DNA of 64,000 bases from Janthinobacterium sp. BJB426 (GTDB lineage Bacteria > Pseudomonadota > Gammaproteobacteria > Burkholderiales > Burkholderiaceae_D), in assembly GCF_002735705.1 (NCBI RefSeq), contig NZ_PDZL01000009.1, forward strand, positions 175,923 through 239,922. Reading direction: 5' to 3'. Under the pieces are notes generated by a model. It worked only from the letters and a program-made list of their open reading frames with translations. It did not search any database and was not told where the DNA came from. Shown one piece after another: positions 23,229 to 32,804 of the stretch. How positions within the stretch are numbered: the stretch's first letter is position 1; each line of letters begins with the position of its first letter. The translations under genes and the position numbers were made by a program.

Positions 23229-23792
23229 TCACGCTTTTCCTATGTTCTCGGCCGGCACCTCGCACCATTCGCCGGGCAGCAAGGGATGGCTGGCCAGCGA
23301 GAACGGGCCGATGGCGCTGCGCACCAGGCGCAGGGTGGGCAGGCCGACGGCTGCCGTCATGCGCCGCACTTGCCGGTTTTTTCCCTCTTTCAAGGTGATC
23401 GCCAGCCACGAGGTGGGTTTGTCGGCGCGCGCGCGGATCGGGGGATTGCGTGGCCACAGCCAGTCCGGCTCGGCGATGCGCACGGCCTTGCACGGCTTGG
23501 TGATGAAGTCGCCCAGGTCCAGCGGCGCCTGCAGGCGCGCCAGGCTGGCCGCATCGGGCACGCCGTCGACCTGCACCAGGTAGGTTTTCGCTTCCTTGCG
23601 GTCCGGGTGGCTGATCTCGTGCTGCAGGCGGCCATCGTCCGTCAGCAGCAGCAAGCCTTCGCTGTCGGCGTCGAGCCGGCCAGCCGGGTAGATGCCGGGG
23701 ATGGTGAGATGGTCGGCCAGGGTGGCGCGGCCATCCTGCGGCGAAAACTGGCACAGGACCTGGAATGGTTTATTGAAGAGGATGAGTGGCAT
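23229..23792 (-). CDS. rluE: RluE-like 23S rRNA pseudouridine synthase
   Basis: A 187-residue RsuA/RluB/E/F-family enzyme converting uridine to pseudouridine in rRNA. It starts MPLILFNKPFQVL; the catalytic loop is AGRLDADSEGLLLLT (Asp in GRLD), and KEAKTYLVQV, EGKNRQVRRM and LRLVRSAIGP are the family's other motifs. It lacks an S4 domain, which fits RluE best. The ATG chosen begins the conserved fold; no good Shine-Dalgarno is seen, and the frame runs on to 23843 with only a TTG. Confidence 0.85.
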   Translation of the reverse strand: MPLILFNKPFQVLCQFSPQDGRATLADHLTIPGIYPAGRLDADSEGLLLLTDDGRLQHEISHPDRKEAKTYLVQVDGVPDAASLARLQAPLDLGDFITKPCKAVRIAEPDWLWPRNPPIRARADKPTSWLAITLKEGKNRQVRRMTAAVGLPTLRLVRSAIGPFSLASHPLLPGEWCEVPAENIGKA

Positions 23793-23888
23793 GCTGGTAA
23801 AGGAATTGATGTAAGCGATGGTGGCTGCTGGTCGGCGCCGCAAAAGCGTGGCGCCCTGTAAGATACTGGTGCATAATGTGAAACGTAA

Positions 23889-23909
23889 GTCTTATGTCTT
23901 ATAGAAGAC
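23889..23909 (+). promoter_or_regulatory. Candidate operator upstream of icd
   Basis: GTCTTAT is repeated in tandem (23889-23895, 23896-23902), and GTCTT-ATAG-AAGAC (23896-23909) is a perfect inverted repeat. This looks like a binding site of a dimeric regulator (GntR type would fit). It lies about 175 bases before icd. Confidence 0.35.
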
Positions 23910-24084
23910 TTTAGGCAGTATGGCAACGAGGTTCTTTGGCGCCGCGGATGGCCCGGGTGTTCTTTCCCTGCTAAAGTGCGTTGTTGCCGCCATGTTCGGA
24001 CTTGTTTTTGTAAACTCTGCAACCGCAGAGCGCGTCGCCGGCCTGTGTTGCCCGCCAGCGGTGTGTCCCACTTCGGAGATCACG

Positions 24085-25338
24085 ATGTATCAACATATCA
24101 CTGTACCTGCTGACGGCCAAAAAATCACCGTCAACGCCGATTTTTCGCTGAATGTACCAGATAATCCCATCGTTCCCTTCATTGAAGGCGATGGCACGGG
24201 CATCGATATCAGCCCGGTCATGATCAAGGTGATCGACGCTGCCGTGGCCAAGGCCTACGGCGGCGCGCGCAAGATCAGCTGGATGGAAATCTACGCGGGC
24301 GAAAAATCGACGAATGTGTATGGTCCCGATGTGTGGTTGCCGGAAGAAACCCTGGAAGTGCTGAAAGATTACGTCGTTTCCATCAAGGGCCCGCTGACCA
24401 CGCCCGTGGGCGGCGGCATCCGTTCGCTGAACGTGGCCTTGCGCCAGCAGCTCGATCTGTACGTCTGCCTGCGTCCCGTGCGCTACTTTACGGGCGTGCC
24501 ATCGCCCGTGAAAGAGCCGGAAAAGACGGATATGGTGATTTTCCGCGAAAACTCGGAAGATATCTACGCCGGCATCGAATACCAGCAAGGTTCGCCCGAA
24601 GCCAAGAAATTGATGGATTTCCTCGTCAATGAAATGGGCGTGACGAAAATCCGTTTTCCGGCCACGTCCGGCCTGGGCATCAAGCCCGTCTCCATCGAAG
24701 GCACGGAGCGCCTGGTGCGCAAGGCCATCCAGTACGCGATCGACAATGACAAGCCATCCGTGACGATCGTGCACAAAGGCAACATCATGAAGTACACGGA
24801 AGGCGGCTTCCGCGACTGGGCGTATGCGCTGGCGCAAAAGGAATTCGGCGCCGAGCTGATCGATGGCGGTCCATGGTGCAAGTTCAAGAACCCGAAGACG
24901 GGCCGCGACATCATCGTCAAGGATTCCATCGCTGACGCGTTCCTGCAACAGATTTTGCTGCGTCCGGCCGAATACAGCGTCATCGCCACCCTGAATTTGA
25001 ACGGCGATTACATTTCCGACGCGCTGGCGGCGCAAGTGGGCGGCATCGGCATCGCGCCGGGCGCGAACCTGTCCGACTCCGTCGCCATGTTCGAAGCGAC
25101 GCACGGTACGGCGCCGAAGTACGCTGGCAAGGATTACGTGAACCCCGGTTCGCTGATTTTGTCGGCGGAAATGATGCTGCGCCACATGGGCTGGCTGGAA
25201 GCGGCGGACCTGGTCATTTCCTCGATGCAAAAGTCGATCGCCTCGAAGCGCGTCACCTATGACTTTGCCCGTCTGATGGAAGGCGCCACGCAAGTGTCGT
25301 GCTCCGGTTTCGGCGCCGTGATGATCGAGCACATGTAA
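24085..25338 (+). CDS. icd: NADP-dependent isocitrate dehydrogenase
   Basis: A 417-residue TCA-cycle enzyme oxidising isocitrate to 2-oxoglutarate with NADP+. It has [19 protein letters not shown] at the N-terminus, the substrate loop [13 protein letters not shown] with the phosphorylatable Ser114 (target of AceK in enterics), [25 protein letters not shown], and [19 protein letters not shown], whose KY pair is the NADP-specific type. GGAG lies 6-9 bases upstream of the ATG. The frame is open to 23920, but that part is not conserved-looking. It is transcribed alone and ends in a terminator. Confidence 0.97.
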   Translation: MYQHITVPADGQKITVNADFSLNVPDNPIVPFIEGDGTGIDISPVMIKVIDAAVAKAYGGARKISWMEIYAGEKSTNVYGPDVWLPEETLEVLKDYVVSIKGPLTTPVGGGIRSLNVALRQQLDLYVCLRPVRYFTGVPSPVKEPEKTDMVIFRENSEDIYAGIEYQQGSPEAKKLMDFLVNEMGVTKIRFPATSGLGIKPVSIEGTERLVRKAIQYAIDNDKPSVTIVHKGNIMKYTEGGFRDWAYALAQKEFGAELIDGGPWCKFKNPKTGRDIIVKDSIADAFLQQILLRPAEYSVIATLNLNGDYISDALAAQVGGIGIAPGANLSDSVAMFEATHGTAPKYAGKDYVNPGSLILSAEMMLRHMGWLEAADLVISSMQKSIASKRVTYDFARLMEGATQVSCSGFGAVMIEHM

Positions 25339-25346
25339 CACGAGGG

Positions 25347-25403
25347 GCAGGGTGCTGCGCACCCTGCGGACGAAAAAAAACCCCGTCAGGAGACGGGGTT
25401 TTT
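25347..25403. terminator. Hairpin plus bidirectional terminator between icd and cspA
   Basis: A first hairpin, GCAGGGTG/CACCCTGC (25347-25367), is followed by an A run, CCCCGTC-AGGA-GACGGGG and a T run (25373-25403). The second is a clear intrinsic terminator for both convergent genes. Confidence 0.85.
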
Positions 25404-25425
25404 CACATCTGAGGGCAGGCGATGC

Positions 25426-25629
25426 TTAGGCTGCTTGGATGTTGGAAGCTTGCTTGCCTTTAGGGCCTTGCGTGACTTCGAATTGAACTTTTTGACCTTC
25501 TTTGAGGGTCTTGAAACCGTTCATGTTGATTGCGGAGAAATGAGCAAACAAATCTTCGCCGCCATCATCTGGAGTGATGAAGCCAAAACCTTTGGAATCA
25601 TTGAACCACTTAACTGTACCTGTTGCCAT
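25426..25629 (-). CDS. cspA: Cold-shock protein (CspA family)
   Basis: A 67-residue single cold-shock domain: [16 protein letters not shown] (RNP1) and DLFAHFSAI (RNP2 region), ending [14 protein letters not shown]. It binds single-stranded RNA/DNA as an RNA chaperone. The start ATG at 25629 gives the canonical MATGTVKWF; five residues more upstream are not conserved. A promoter at 25749-25777 would give a leader of about 110 bases, a common arrangement for cold-regulated genes. Confidence 0.95.
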   Translation of the reverse strand: MATGTVKWFNDSKGFGFITPDDGGEDLFAHFSAINMNGFKTLKEGQKVQFEVTQGPKGKQASNIQAA

Positions 25630-25673
25630 AAAAAGAACTTTCAAAATTAAAACAAATCACACGAGCCATAAAA

Positions 25674-25689
25674 GCAAGAAGCTTCTTGC
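25674..25689 (-). promoter_or_regulatory. Perfect palindrome in the cspA leader
   Basis: GCAAGAAGCTTCTTGC is a 16-base perfect palindrome, about 45 bases before the cspA start. On the minus strand it is followed by TTTTA, so as RNA it would form a hairpin with a short U run, a possible attenuator or thermosensing element. Confidence 0.4.
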
Positions 25690-25748
25690 CCCCTCCTCGA
25701 CGTCTCACTTCTTATCAAGCTGTACATTACTGCAACAGTCGATACAGC

Positions 25749-25777
25749 ATTGTTGGCGGAATAAATAATGAAGTCAA
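25749..25777 (-). promoter_or_regulatory. Candidate cspA promoter
   Basis: On the minus strand TTGACT (25777-25772), a 17-base spacer and AACAAT (25754-25749). The -35 is strong, the -10 matches four of six. Confidence 0.4.
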
Positions 25778-25950
25778 GCGCTTTTCCATCGATATTGCCA
25801 AATTCTTCACGGCAACCAAAAAAGCAACTCTTGATTTTGGCGGCAAGGTCGCCATCTGCGCACTATTAAGAAAACGCGTAAGATTGAAAACAATTGGAAA
25901 GGCGTAGATATTGCGCATGACAACCACTGTGAAAGCATTAGAATAAGCGT

Positions 25951-26253
25951 ATGGCAACCAAGCACGACACAGAAACCCTGCTGGAGCGGCAAGTGCTGAA
26001 GCCGCCACCGCTCTACCAGGTAGCCTTGCTCAACGACGACTACACCCCGATGGAATTTGTGGTGGCCATCATTCAGGAGTATTTCAACAAGGACCGTGAA
26101 ACGGCGACGCAAATCATGCTCAGTGTTCATCGCTACGGCAAAGGAGTGTGCGGCGTGTTCTCTAAAGATATAGCGTGTACCAAAGTGGAGTTCGTTTTAA
26201 CGCATGCGCGCAAGGCGGGGCACCCCCTGCAGTGCGTGATGGAGGAAGTATGA
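25951..26253 (+). CDS. clpS: ClpS adaptor protein
   Basis: A 100-residue adaptor that delivers N-end rule substrates to ClpAP. It shows the substrate-binding segment [13 protein letters not shown] and the ending [20 protein letters not shown]. The N-terminus is the normal flexible tail. The stop overlaps the clpA ATG (ATGA). The Shine-Dalgarno sequence is weak. Confidence 0.96.
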   Translation: MATKHDTETLLERQVLKPPPLYQVALLNDDYTPMEFVVAIIQEYFNKDRETATQIMLSVHRYGKGVCGVFSKDIACTKVEFVLTHARKAGHPLQCVMEEV

Positions 26254-28550
26254 TTGCGCAGGAATTAGAAGTAAGTTTGCACATGGCGTTTGTCGAAGCT
26301 CGGCAGGCACGGCACGAATTCATCACGGTTGAGCATTTACTGCTGGCACTGCTGGACAATCCCTCCGCTGCCGAGGTGTTGCGTGCCTGCGCGGTCAATA
26401 TAGAGGACCTGCGCAAGACCCTCACCAATTTCATCGGCGACAACACGCCGACCGTGCCTGGCACGGGCGAAGTCGACACCCAGCCGACGCTTGGTTTCCA
26501 GCGCGTGATCCAGCGTGCCATCATGCACGTCCAGTCCGCCTCGAATGGCAAGAAGGAAGTCACGGGCGCCAATGTGCTGGTGGCCATCTTCGGCGAAAAG
26601 GATTCGCATGCGGTCTACTACCTGCACCAGCAGGGCGTGACGCGCCTGGACGTGGTCAATTTCATTTCGCACGGCGTGCGCAAGGACCAGTCGACGGAAA
26701 GCGCGAAAGCCTCCGAAGGCGTGGAAGAAGCGCCCGTCGATGGCCAGCCGAAGGAAAGCCCGCTCGACCAGTTCACGCAAAACCTGAACAAGGCCGCTGC
26801 GGAAGGCAAGATCGACCCGCTGATCGGCCGCGAGGAAGAAGTCGACCGCGTGATCCAGATCCTGTGCCGTCGCCGCAAGAACAATCCGCTGCTGGTCGGC
26901 GAGGCGGGCGTGGGCAAGACGGCCATCGCCGAAGGCCTCGCTTACCGCATCACGCAAAGCGATGTGCCGGAAATCCTGCAGAATGCCGTCGTGTATTCGC
27001 TGGACATGGGCGCCTTGCTGGCAGGGACCAAATACCGCGGCGACTTCGAACAGCGCCTGAAAGCCGTGCTGAAACAGTTGAAGGACAATCCGAACGGCAT
27101 CCTGTTCATCGACGAGATCCACACCATCATCGGTGCGGGCTCGGCGTCGGGCGGCACCCTGGACGCGTCCAACCTGTTGAAACCGGCACTGGCAAATGGC
27201 CAGTTGAAGTGCATCGGTGCGACCACGTACACGGAATTCCGTGGCGTGTTTGAGAAAGACCATGCGCTCTCCCGCCGCTTCCAGAAAGTGGACGTCAACG
27301 AGCCAACCGTCGAGCAAACCGTGCAAATCTTGCGCGGCCTCAAATCGCGCTTCGAAGAGCACCATGGCGTGAAATACTCGGCCTCGGCCCTGTCGACGGC
27401 GGCCGAACTGGCGGCGCGCTTCATCAACGACCGCCATTTGCCCGACAAGGCGATCGACGTCATCGATGAAGCGGGCGCGGCGCAGCGCATCCTGCCGAAA
27501 TCGAAGCAAAAGAAAACCATCGGCAAGGCCGAGATCGAGGACATCATCGCCAAGATCGCGCGCATTCCGCCGCAAACGGTCAACCAGGACGACCGCAGCA
27601 AGCTGCAGACGATCGACCGCGACTTGCGCAATGTTGTCTTCGGGCAAGATCCCGCCATCGACGCGCTGGCCTCGGCCATCAAGATGGCGCGTGCCGGCCT
27701 GGGCAAGACGGACAAGCCGATCGGTTCCTTCCTGTTCTCCGGTCCGACCGGCGTGGGCAAGACCGAGGTGGCGAAACAGCTGGCCTTCATCCTCGGTATC
27801 GAGCTGATCCGTTTCGACATGTCGGAATACATGGAACGCCACGCCGTCAGTCGTTTGATCGGCGCGCCGCCGGGCTACGTTGGTTTCGACCAGGGAGGCT
27901 TGCTGACGGAAGCGATCACCAAGAAGCCGCATGCGGTCTTGTTGCTCGATGAAATTGAAAAAGCCCATCCGGACATTTTCAATATCCTGCTGCAAGTGAT
28001 GGATCACGGTACCTTGACGGACAACAATGGCCGCAAAGCCGATTTCCGCAACGTGATCATCATCATGACGACCAATGCGGGCGCGGAAAGCTTGCAAAAG
28101 ACGTCGATCGGCTTCACCAATTCGAAGCAGGCTGGCGACGAGATGGCCGACATCAAGCGCATGTTTACGCCGGAGTTCCGCAATCGCATCGACGCGACCA
28201 TCAGCTTCCGCTCGCTGGACCAGGAAATCATCCTGCGCGTGGTCGACAAGTTCCTGATGCAGCTGGAAGAGCAGTTGCACGAGAAAAAGGTCGAAGCCGT
28301 ATTTACCGAGAAGCTGCGTGCTTTCCTCGGCAAGAAAGGTTTCGATCCGCTCATGGGTGCGCGTCCGATGGCACGTTTGATCCAGGACATGATCCGCAAG
28401 GCCCTGGCCGACGAACTGTTGTTCGGCCGCCTGGTCACCGGCGGACGGGTCACCGTCGACCTCGACGACAAGGACCAGGTCTTGCTGGAATTCCCGGAAC
28501 CGCCAGACGCGGCACCGACGGCTGCGCCGGAAACGGTGGAAGTCGAATAA
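26250..28550 (+). CDS. clpA: ClpA ATPase subunit of Clp protease
   Basis: A 766-residue AAA+ unfoldase that feeds ClpP. Domains: Clp N-domain (about 1-145, [20 protein letters not shown]...), then D1 with Walker [10 protein letters not shown] (near 217) and Walker B ILFIDEIH, then D2 with Walker [10 protein letters not shown] (near 500) and [13 protein letters not shown]. It ends with a C-terminal D2-small domain. There is no ClpB-type middle coiled coil. GGAGGAAG immediately precedes the ATG. It pairs with clpS in one operon; clpP is not in the window. Confidence 0.97.
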   Translation: MIAQELEVSLHMAFVEARQARHEFITVEHLLLALLDNPSAAEVLRACAVNIEDLRKTLTNFIGDNTPTVPGTGEVDTQPTLGFQRVIQRAIMHVQSASNGKKEVTGANVLVAIFGEKDSHAVYYLHQQGVTRLDVVNFISHGVRKDQSTESAKASEGVEEAPVDGQPKESPLDQFTQNLNKAAAEGKIDPLIGREEEVDRVIQILCRRRKNNPLLVGEAGVGKTAIAEGLAYRITQSDVPEILQNAVVYSLDMGALLAGTKYRGDFEQRLKAVLKQLKDNPNGILFIDEIHTIIGAGSASGGTLDASNLLKPALANGQLKCIGATTYTEFRGVFEKDHALSRRFQKVDVNEPTVEQTVQILRGLKSRFEEHHGVKYSASALSTAAELAARFINDRHLPDKAIDVIDEAGAAQRILPKSKQKKTIGKAEIEDIIAKIARIPPQTVNQDDRSKLQTIDRDLRNVVFGQDPAIDALASAIKMARAGLGKTDKPIGSFLFSGPTGVGKTEVAKQLAFILGIELIRFDMSEYMERHAVSRLIGAPPGYVGFDQGGLLTEAITKKPHAVLLLDEIEKAHPDIFNILLQVMDHGTLTDNNGRKADFRNVIIIMTTNAGAESLQKTSIGFTNSKQAGDEMADIKRMFTPEFRNRIDATISFRSLDQEIILRVVDKFLMQLEEQLHEKKVEAVFTEKLRAFLGKKGFDPLMGARPMARLIQDMIRKALADELLFGRLVTGGRVTVDLDDKDQVLLEFPEPPDAAPTAAPETVEVE

Positions 28551-28567
28551 GCTTCCTGCAGTCAACG

Positions 28568-28602
28568 AAAAACCCGCCCACGCAAGTGGCGCGGGTTTTT
28601 TT
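28568..28602 (+). terminator. Rho-independent terminator of clpSA
   Basis: AAAAACCCGCCCAC, loop GCAA, GTGGCGCGGG and a run of seven T. Confidence 0.85.
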
Positions 28603-28722
28603 ACGTTTTTATGGGCAATAAAGAAGGTTTTAAGAAGGTTTTCTTTGGTCGTAGTTATGCCAGAATTGCTGTCCGGTATCGACATGATGTCCATGCCACC
28701 TGACCGCTATCTGGATGCTCAC

Positions 28723-31700
28723 ATGAAAATTTCCCGTACTCTCGCCTTCCTCTTGTTTTCCGCCGGCTTGCTGGGTAACGCTGCTGCCGCTGCCGCGCCT
28801 GCCGGCAGCTACTTCCGTTTCCCCGCCGTGCGCGGCGATACCGTCGTCTTCACGGCCGAAGGCGACTTGTGGAAAAGCAGCGTGCGCGGTGGCGCGGCGC
28901 AGCGCCTGACCACGCATCCCGGCTATGAAACGAACGCGGCGATTTCGCGCGACGGCCAGTGGCTGGCCTTTTCCGCCGCGTATGAAGGGGCGCAGGAAGC
29001 GTATGTGATGCCGCTGGCCGGCGGCTTGCCGCGCCGTATTTCGTATGACAATGGCGGCGTGCTGGTGCTGGGCTGGACGGCGCAGGGTGAAGTACTGGTC
29101 AGCACGCAAAACACGGATGGTCCCGCTTCGCGCCGCATCGTCGCCGCCATCGATCCCGTGAAACAGACGCGCCGCGTGTTTCCCGTGGCCGACGCGAACG
29201 ATGCCGTGCTCGACGACGCGGGCAAGACGCTGTTTTTCACGCGTTTCGGCCTGGCCATGACCAATGACAATGTGCGCAACTACCGGGGCGGCGCGCATGC
29301 CACCCTGTGGCGCTATGACCTGGGCGGCAAGGGAGAAGCCGTGCGCATGCACGCGGAGCCTGCTGTGTTGGCTGGCAACAACAAGCGCCCCATGTGGTGG
29401 CAAGGCCGCGTCTATTACATCAGCGACGAGGGTGGCAGCGACAATCTGTGGAGCATGCTGCCGGATGGCTCCGACCGCCGCGCCTTGACCAGCCACACGC
29501 AGTGGGATGTGCGCAATGCGCAGTTGGGCGACGGCAAGATTGTGTATCAATTGGGTGCAGACCTGCAGGTGCTGGACCTGGCGGCAGGGACGGACTCATC
29601 GCCATTGCCGATCAGCCTCGTGTCCGATTTCGACCAGCAGCGTGCGCGCCAGATCCGCTCGCCGCTCGACACCTTGAGCAATGTCCAGGTGTCGGGCAAG
29701 GATGACCGCATCATCCTTACTGCACGGGGCCGTGTCAGCATCGCCGGCACGGGCAGCCTGCGCCGCGTCGATATCGCCATTCCCGAAGGGGCGCGGGCGC
29801 GCGACGCCGTGTTTTCCAGCGACGAGAAATCCGTCTTCGCCATCGTCGACACGAGCGGCGAGAACGAAATCTGGAAGTACGCCGCCGATGGTTCGGGCAA
29901 GGGCGAGCAGCTGACGACGCAAGGAGATAATCACCGCTGGAAACTGTACCCGTCGCCGGACGGGCGCTGGCTGGCGCACACGGACAAGAAGGGCCGTTTC
30001 TGGCTGCTGGATCTGGCGACCAGGGGCAACCAGTTGATCGACGACGCAGGCAAGGCCGGCGTGGACAAGCACGACGAAGTGCAATGGTCGCCCGACAGCC
30101 GCAACCTGGCCATCGTGCGCGTGGCCAGCAACGAGCAGCGCGAGCAGATCGGCCTGTACAACCTCGCGTCGAAACAGCTGCAATTCGTCACCAGTGACCG
30201 TTATACGTCCGGTTCGCCCGTGTTTTCCCCCGACGGGCGCTGGCTGTATTTCATGTCGGCGCGCAATTTCCAGCTGGCCAACGGCTCGCCATGGGGCGAC
30301 CGCAACATGGGACCCGTGTTCGACAAGCGCATCGGCGTGTATGCACTGGCGCTGCAGCCGGGCAACCGTTTCCCGTTTCAGCCCGACGATGAGCTGAGCC
30401 GTCCGGGAGTGAAACCGGCCGAAACGGACGATGAAAAGGCGGCCGAACTGGCGGCAGAAAAAGCGCTGGACAAAGCCGACGGCAAGACGGCCGTGAAAAA
30501 GGCGCCAGCCGCGCTGCCGGCCATTGTCAGCCAGGGATTGGCCGAGCGCCTGTATGAAGTGCCGCTGGCGGCGGGCAATTACAGCGCGCTGGCCGCCGAC
30601 GACAAGCGCCTGTACTTCCTCGAACGGGAAAGCGGCGAAAACAAGTCCAGCCTGAAGACCCTGGCGATTGGCAATACCGGTTCCAAGCCGGAACTGCTGG
30701 TGGCCAATGTGCGCGAATTCGACCTGGCGCAGGATAAAAAGCATTTGTATTACCGTACTGCGGCCGCCACCGGGCCGGGCGAGATGCTGGTGATCGAGGC
30801 GGGCGCCAAGCTGCCGGCCGACCTGTCGAAGGCCAAGGTCAAGGTCGACGACTGGACGTTTGTCTCGAATCCGCGCCTGGAATGGAAGCAGATGTTCAAC
30901 GACGCGTGGCGCCTGCACCGCGACTTCCTGTACGACGCGAAGATGCGCGGCGTGAACTGGAAGGCGGCGCGCGACAAATATGCGCCGCTGGTCGAGCGGG
31001 TCACGGACCGTGCCGAACTCAATGATTTACTTGGCATGATGGTGGCCGAAGTGGGCGCCCTGCATTCGCAGATCCGTCCCGGCGAATTGCGTCGCACGGA
31101 GCAGGAAGGCACGCCGGCGGGCCTGGGCGCGGTGCTGGCGCGCACCAGCGATGGCTATCAGGTCGAGCATGTCTACCGCAGCGAAGCGGAATTGCCGTCG
31201 GCGCGCGCACCGCTGTCGCGCCCCGAAGTGGACGTGAAGGCGGGCGACGTGATCACGGCCGTCAATGGCAAGAATGTGCTGGCCGCGCGCGACATCAGCG
31301 ACCTGTTATTGAACCAGGCCGACAAGCAGGTGCTGCTGCAAGTTAAACGGGGTAATGGCAAAGGGGGCGCGCCGCGCGCCGTCATCGTCACGCCCGTCAA
31401 CATGGCGAAACAGACGGCACTGCGCTATGGCGACTGGGAATTGAGCCGCGCCGAGCAGGTGGCCACCGCTTCGCAGGGGCGCATCGGCTACTTGCACCTG
31501 CGCGCCATGGGCGCCAATGACATCGCCTCGTTCGCGCGCGATTTTTACGCCAACATCAACCGCGAAGGCCTGATCATCGACGTGCGGCGCAATAACGGCG
31601 GCAATATCGACAGCTGGATCATCGAAAAACTGCTGCGCAAGGCCTGGGCCTATTGGGCGCCGCCGGGCGTGCAGCCGTCGTCGAACATGCAGAACACCTT

Positions 31701-32079
31701 CCGCGGCCACCTGGTGGTGCTGGTCGATGAACTCACGTATTCCGATGGCGAGACCTTCGCCGCCGGTATCAAGGCCCTGGGCCTGGCGCCGCTGGTGGGC
31801 AAGCGCACGGCTGGCGCCGGCGTCTGGCTCAGCGACAATACGCGCCTGGCCGACAACGGCATGGCACGCGTGGCGGAAAACGGCCAGTTCGGCATCGATG
31901 GCCAGTGGCTGATCGAAGGCGTGGGCGTGGTGCCGGACGTCGAGGTGGAAAATCCGCCGCACGCCACCTTCAATGGCGCCGACCGCCAGCTGGAAGTGGC
32001 GCTCGACATGCTGGCGAAAAAGCTCAAGGAGCAGCCGCGCCCGGCCTTCCAGGCACAGCCGATCCCCGCGCTGAAGTAA
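28723..32079 (+). CDS. Tricorn-like S41 family protease, exported
   Basis: A protein of about 1118 residues. It begins with a signal peptide (MKISRTLAFLLFSAGLLGNA), so it is periplasmic or secreted. A beta-propeller region follows (repeated GRWLAHTDKKG, SPDSRNLAIVR, SPDGRWLYFMSAR units, about 25-650), with an acidic, Lys/Ala-rich insert near 570-615. Then come a tricorn core C1 domain (KQMFNDAWRLHRDFLYD), a PDZ domain (about 820-910, with VKAGDVITAVNGKNVL) and the S41 peptidase domain with LIIDVRRNNGG and TYSDGETFAAGIKALG, where Ser would be the nucleophile. It probably degrades peptides in the periplasm. Length and order match bacterial tricorn homologues. The open frame extends 26 codons upstream; the signal peptide decides the start. 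Confidence 0.9.
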   Translation: MKISRTLAFLLFSAGLLGNAAAAAAPAGSYFRFPAVRGDTVVFTAEGDLWKSSVRGGAAQRLTTHPGYETNAAISRDGQWLAFSAAYEGAQEAYVMPLAGGLPRRISYDNGGVLVLGWTAQGEVLVSTQNTDGPASRRIVAAIDPVKQTRRVFPVADANDAVLDDAGKTLFFTRFGLAMTNDNVRNYRGGAHATLWRYDLGGKGEAVRMHAEPAVLAGNNKRPMWWQGRVYYISDEGGSDNLWSMLPDGSDRRALTSHTQWDVRNAQLGDGKIVYQLGADLQVLDLAAGTDSSPLPISLVSDFDQQRARQIRSPLDTLSNVQVSGKDDRIILTARGRVSIAGTGSLRRVDIAIPEGARARDAVFSSDEKSVFAIVDTSGENEIWKYAADGSGKGEQLTTQGDNHRWKLYPSPDGRWLAHTDKKGRFWLLDLATRGNQLIDDAGKAGVDKHDEVQWSPDSRNLAIVRVASNEQREQIGLYNLASKQLQFVTSDRYTSGSPVFSPDGRWLYFMSARNFQLANGSPWGDRNMGPVFDKRIGVYALALQPGNRFPFQPDDELSRPGVKPAETDDEKAAELAAEKALDKADGKTAVKKAPAALPAIVSQGLAERLYEVPLAAGNYSALAADDKRLYFLERESGENKSSLKTLAIGNTGSKPELLVANVREFDLAQDKKHLYYRTAAATGPGEMLVIEAGAKLPADLSKAKVKVDDWTFVSNPRLEWKQMFNDAWRLHRDFLYDAKMRGVNWKAARDKYAPLVERVTDRAELNDLLGMMVAEVGALHSQIRPGELRRTEQEGTPAGLGAVLARTSDGYQVEHVYRSEAELPSARAPLSRPEVDVKAGDVITAVNGKNVLAARDISDLLLNQADKQVLLQVKRGNGKGGAPRAVIVTPVNMAKQTALRYGDWELSRAEQVATASQGRIGYLHLRAMGANDIASFARDFYANINREGLIIDVRRNNGGNIDSWIIEKLLRKAWAYWAPPGVQPSSNMQNTFRGHLVVLVDELTYSDGETFAAGIKALGLAPLVGKRTAGAGVWLSDNTRLADNGMARVAENGQFGIDGQWLIEGVGVVPDVEVENPPHATFNGADRQLEVALDMLAKKLKEQPRPAFQAQPIPALK

Positions 32080-32084
32080 TCGCG

Positions 32085-32804
32085 TTACAGGCCGCAGGCG
32101 GCCTTGAACTGCTGCGCGCGGCGGCGCGAGACCTCGACCAAGCTGCCGTCCAGCAGGTGCAGGTCGAGGCCATCGGCGGCATTCGGCGACACTTGCGCCA
32201 CCTGCGCCAGGTTGACGATCTGGCGCCGGTTGGCGCGCAGGAACAGGGCGGGATCGAGCTTTTCTTCGAGCTGGTTCAAGGTGCGCAGCATCAGCGGACG
32301 CTGCGCGCCGAAATGCACGCGCGTGTAGTTGCCTTCCGATTCCAGCAGGCGGATATCGTCAAACGCGACAAACCAGCAGCGTTCCCCATCCTTGATGAAG
32401 ACCTTGCGCGGCGCGGGCGGCGGCACGGCTTGCGCCCGCGCGCCGGCGCGCGCCAGGGCCGTGGCCAGGCGTGCCGCCTGCACGGGTTTTTGCAGGTAGT
32501 CGAGGGCGCTGACCTCGAACGCCTGCAGCGCGTACTGGTCGAAGGCCGTGCAAAAGATGACGTCGGGCGCATCATCGAGCGCGGCCAGCAGGTCGAAGCC
32601 GGAGCCGCCCGGCATCTGCACGTCGAGCAGCAGCAGGTCGGGGCGCAGCTTGCCGATCTGCGCGACGGCGTCGGCCGCGCTGGCCGCCTCTCCCACGATC
32701 TCCACGGCACCTTGCTGCACATGCGGCGCCAGCAGGCGCCGCAGCTCGGCGCGCGCCAGGCGCTCGTCATCGACCAGCAGCACCTTGAGCGGCTGACCGT
32801 TCAT
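32085..32804 (-). CDS. LytTR-type response regulator
   Basis: A 239-residue regulator: receiver domain (about 1-120) with the DD pair (VDDERLARAE), phosphoacceptor Asp in LLLLDVQMPG, Thr in FCTAFD and Lys in LQKPV, then a LytTR DNA-binding domain (about 145-238; RLLESEGNYTRVH, FLRANRRQIVNL). It overlaps the histidine kinase stop by 4 bases, so it is its cognate regulator. All phosphotransfer residues are intact. Targets are unknown. Confidence 0.92.
   Translation of the reverse strand: MNGQPLKVLLVDDERLARAELRRLLAPHVQQGAVEIVGEAASAADAVAQIGKLRPDLLLLDVQMPGGSGFDLLAALDDAPDVIFCTAFDQYALQAFEVSALDYLQKPVQAARLATALARAGARAQAVPPPAPRKVFIKDGERCWFVAFDDIRLLESEGNYTRVHFGAQRPLMLRTLNQLEEKLDPALFLRANRRQIVNLAQVAQVSPNAADGLDLHLLDGSLVEVSRRRAQQFKAACGL

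Larger units (their letters stand above)
25630..25950. other. cspA-clpS divergent region (321 bases)
   Basis: No gene supported. It holds the cspA promoter and leader and the clpS promoter. A TTGAAA at 25884-25889 with an AT-rich AGATAT at 25906-25911 is a weak candidate for clpS. Confidence 0.5.

Noticed and set aside
26337..28694. Long minus-strand frame opposite clpA
   Set aside because: The plus strand encodes an unambiguous ClpA; the minus frame is a GC-bias shadow.
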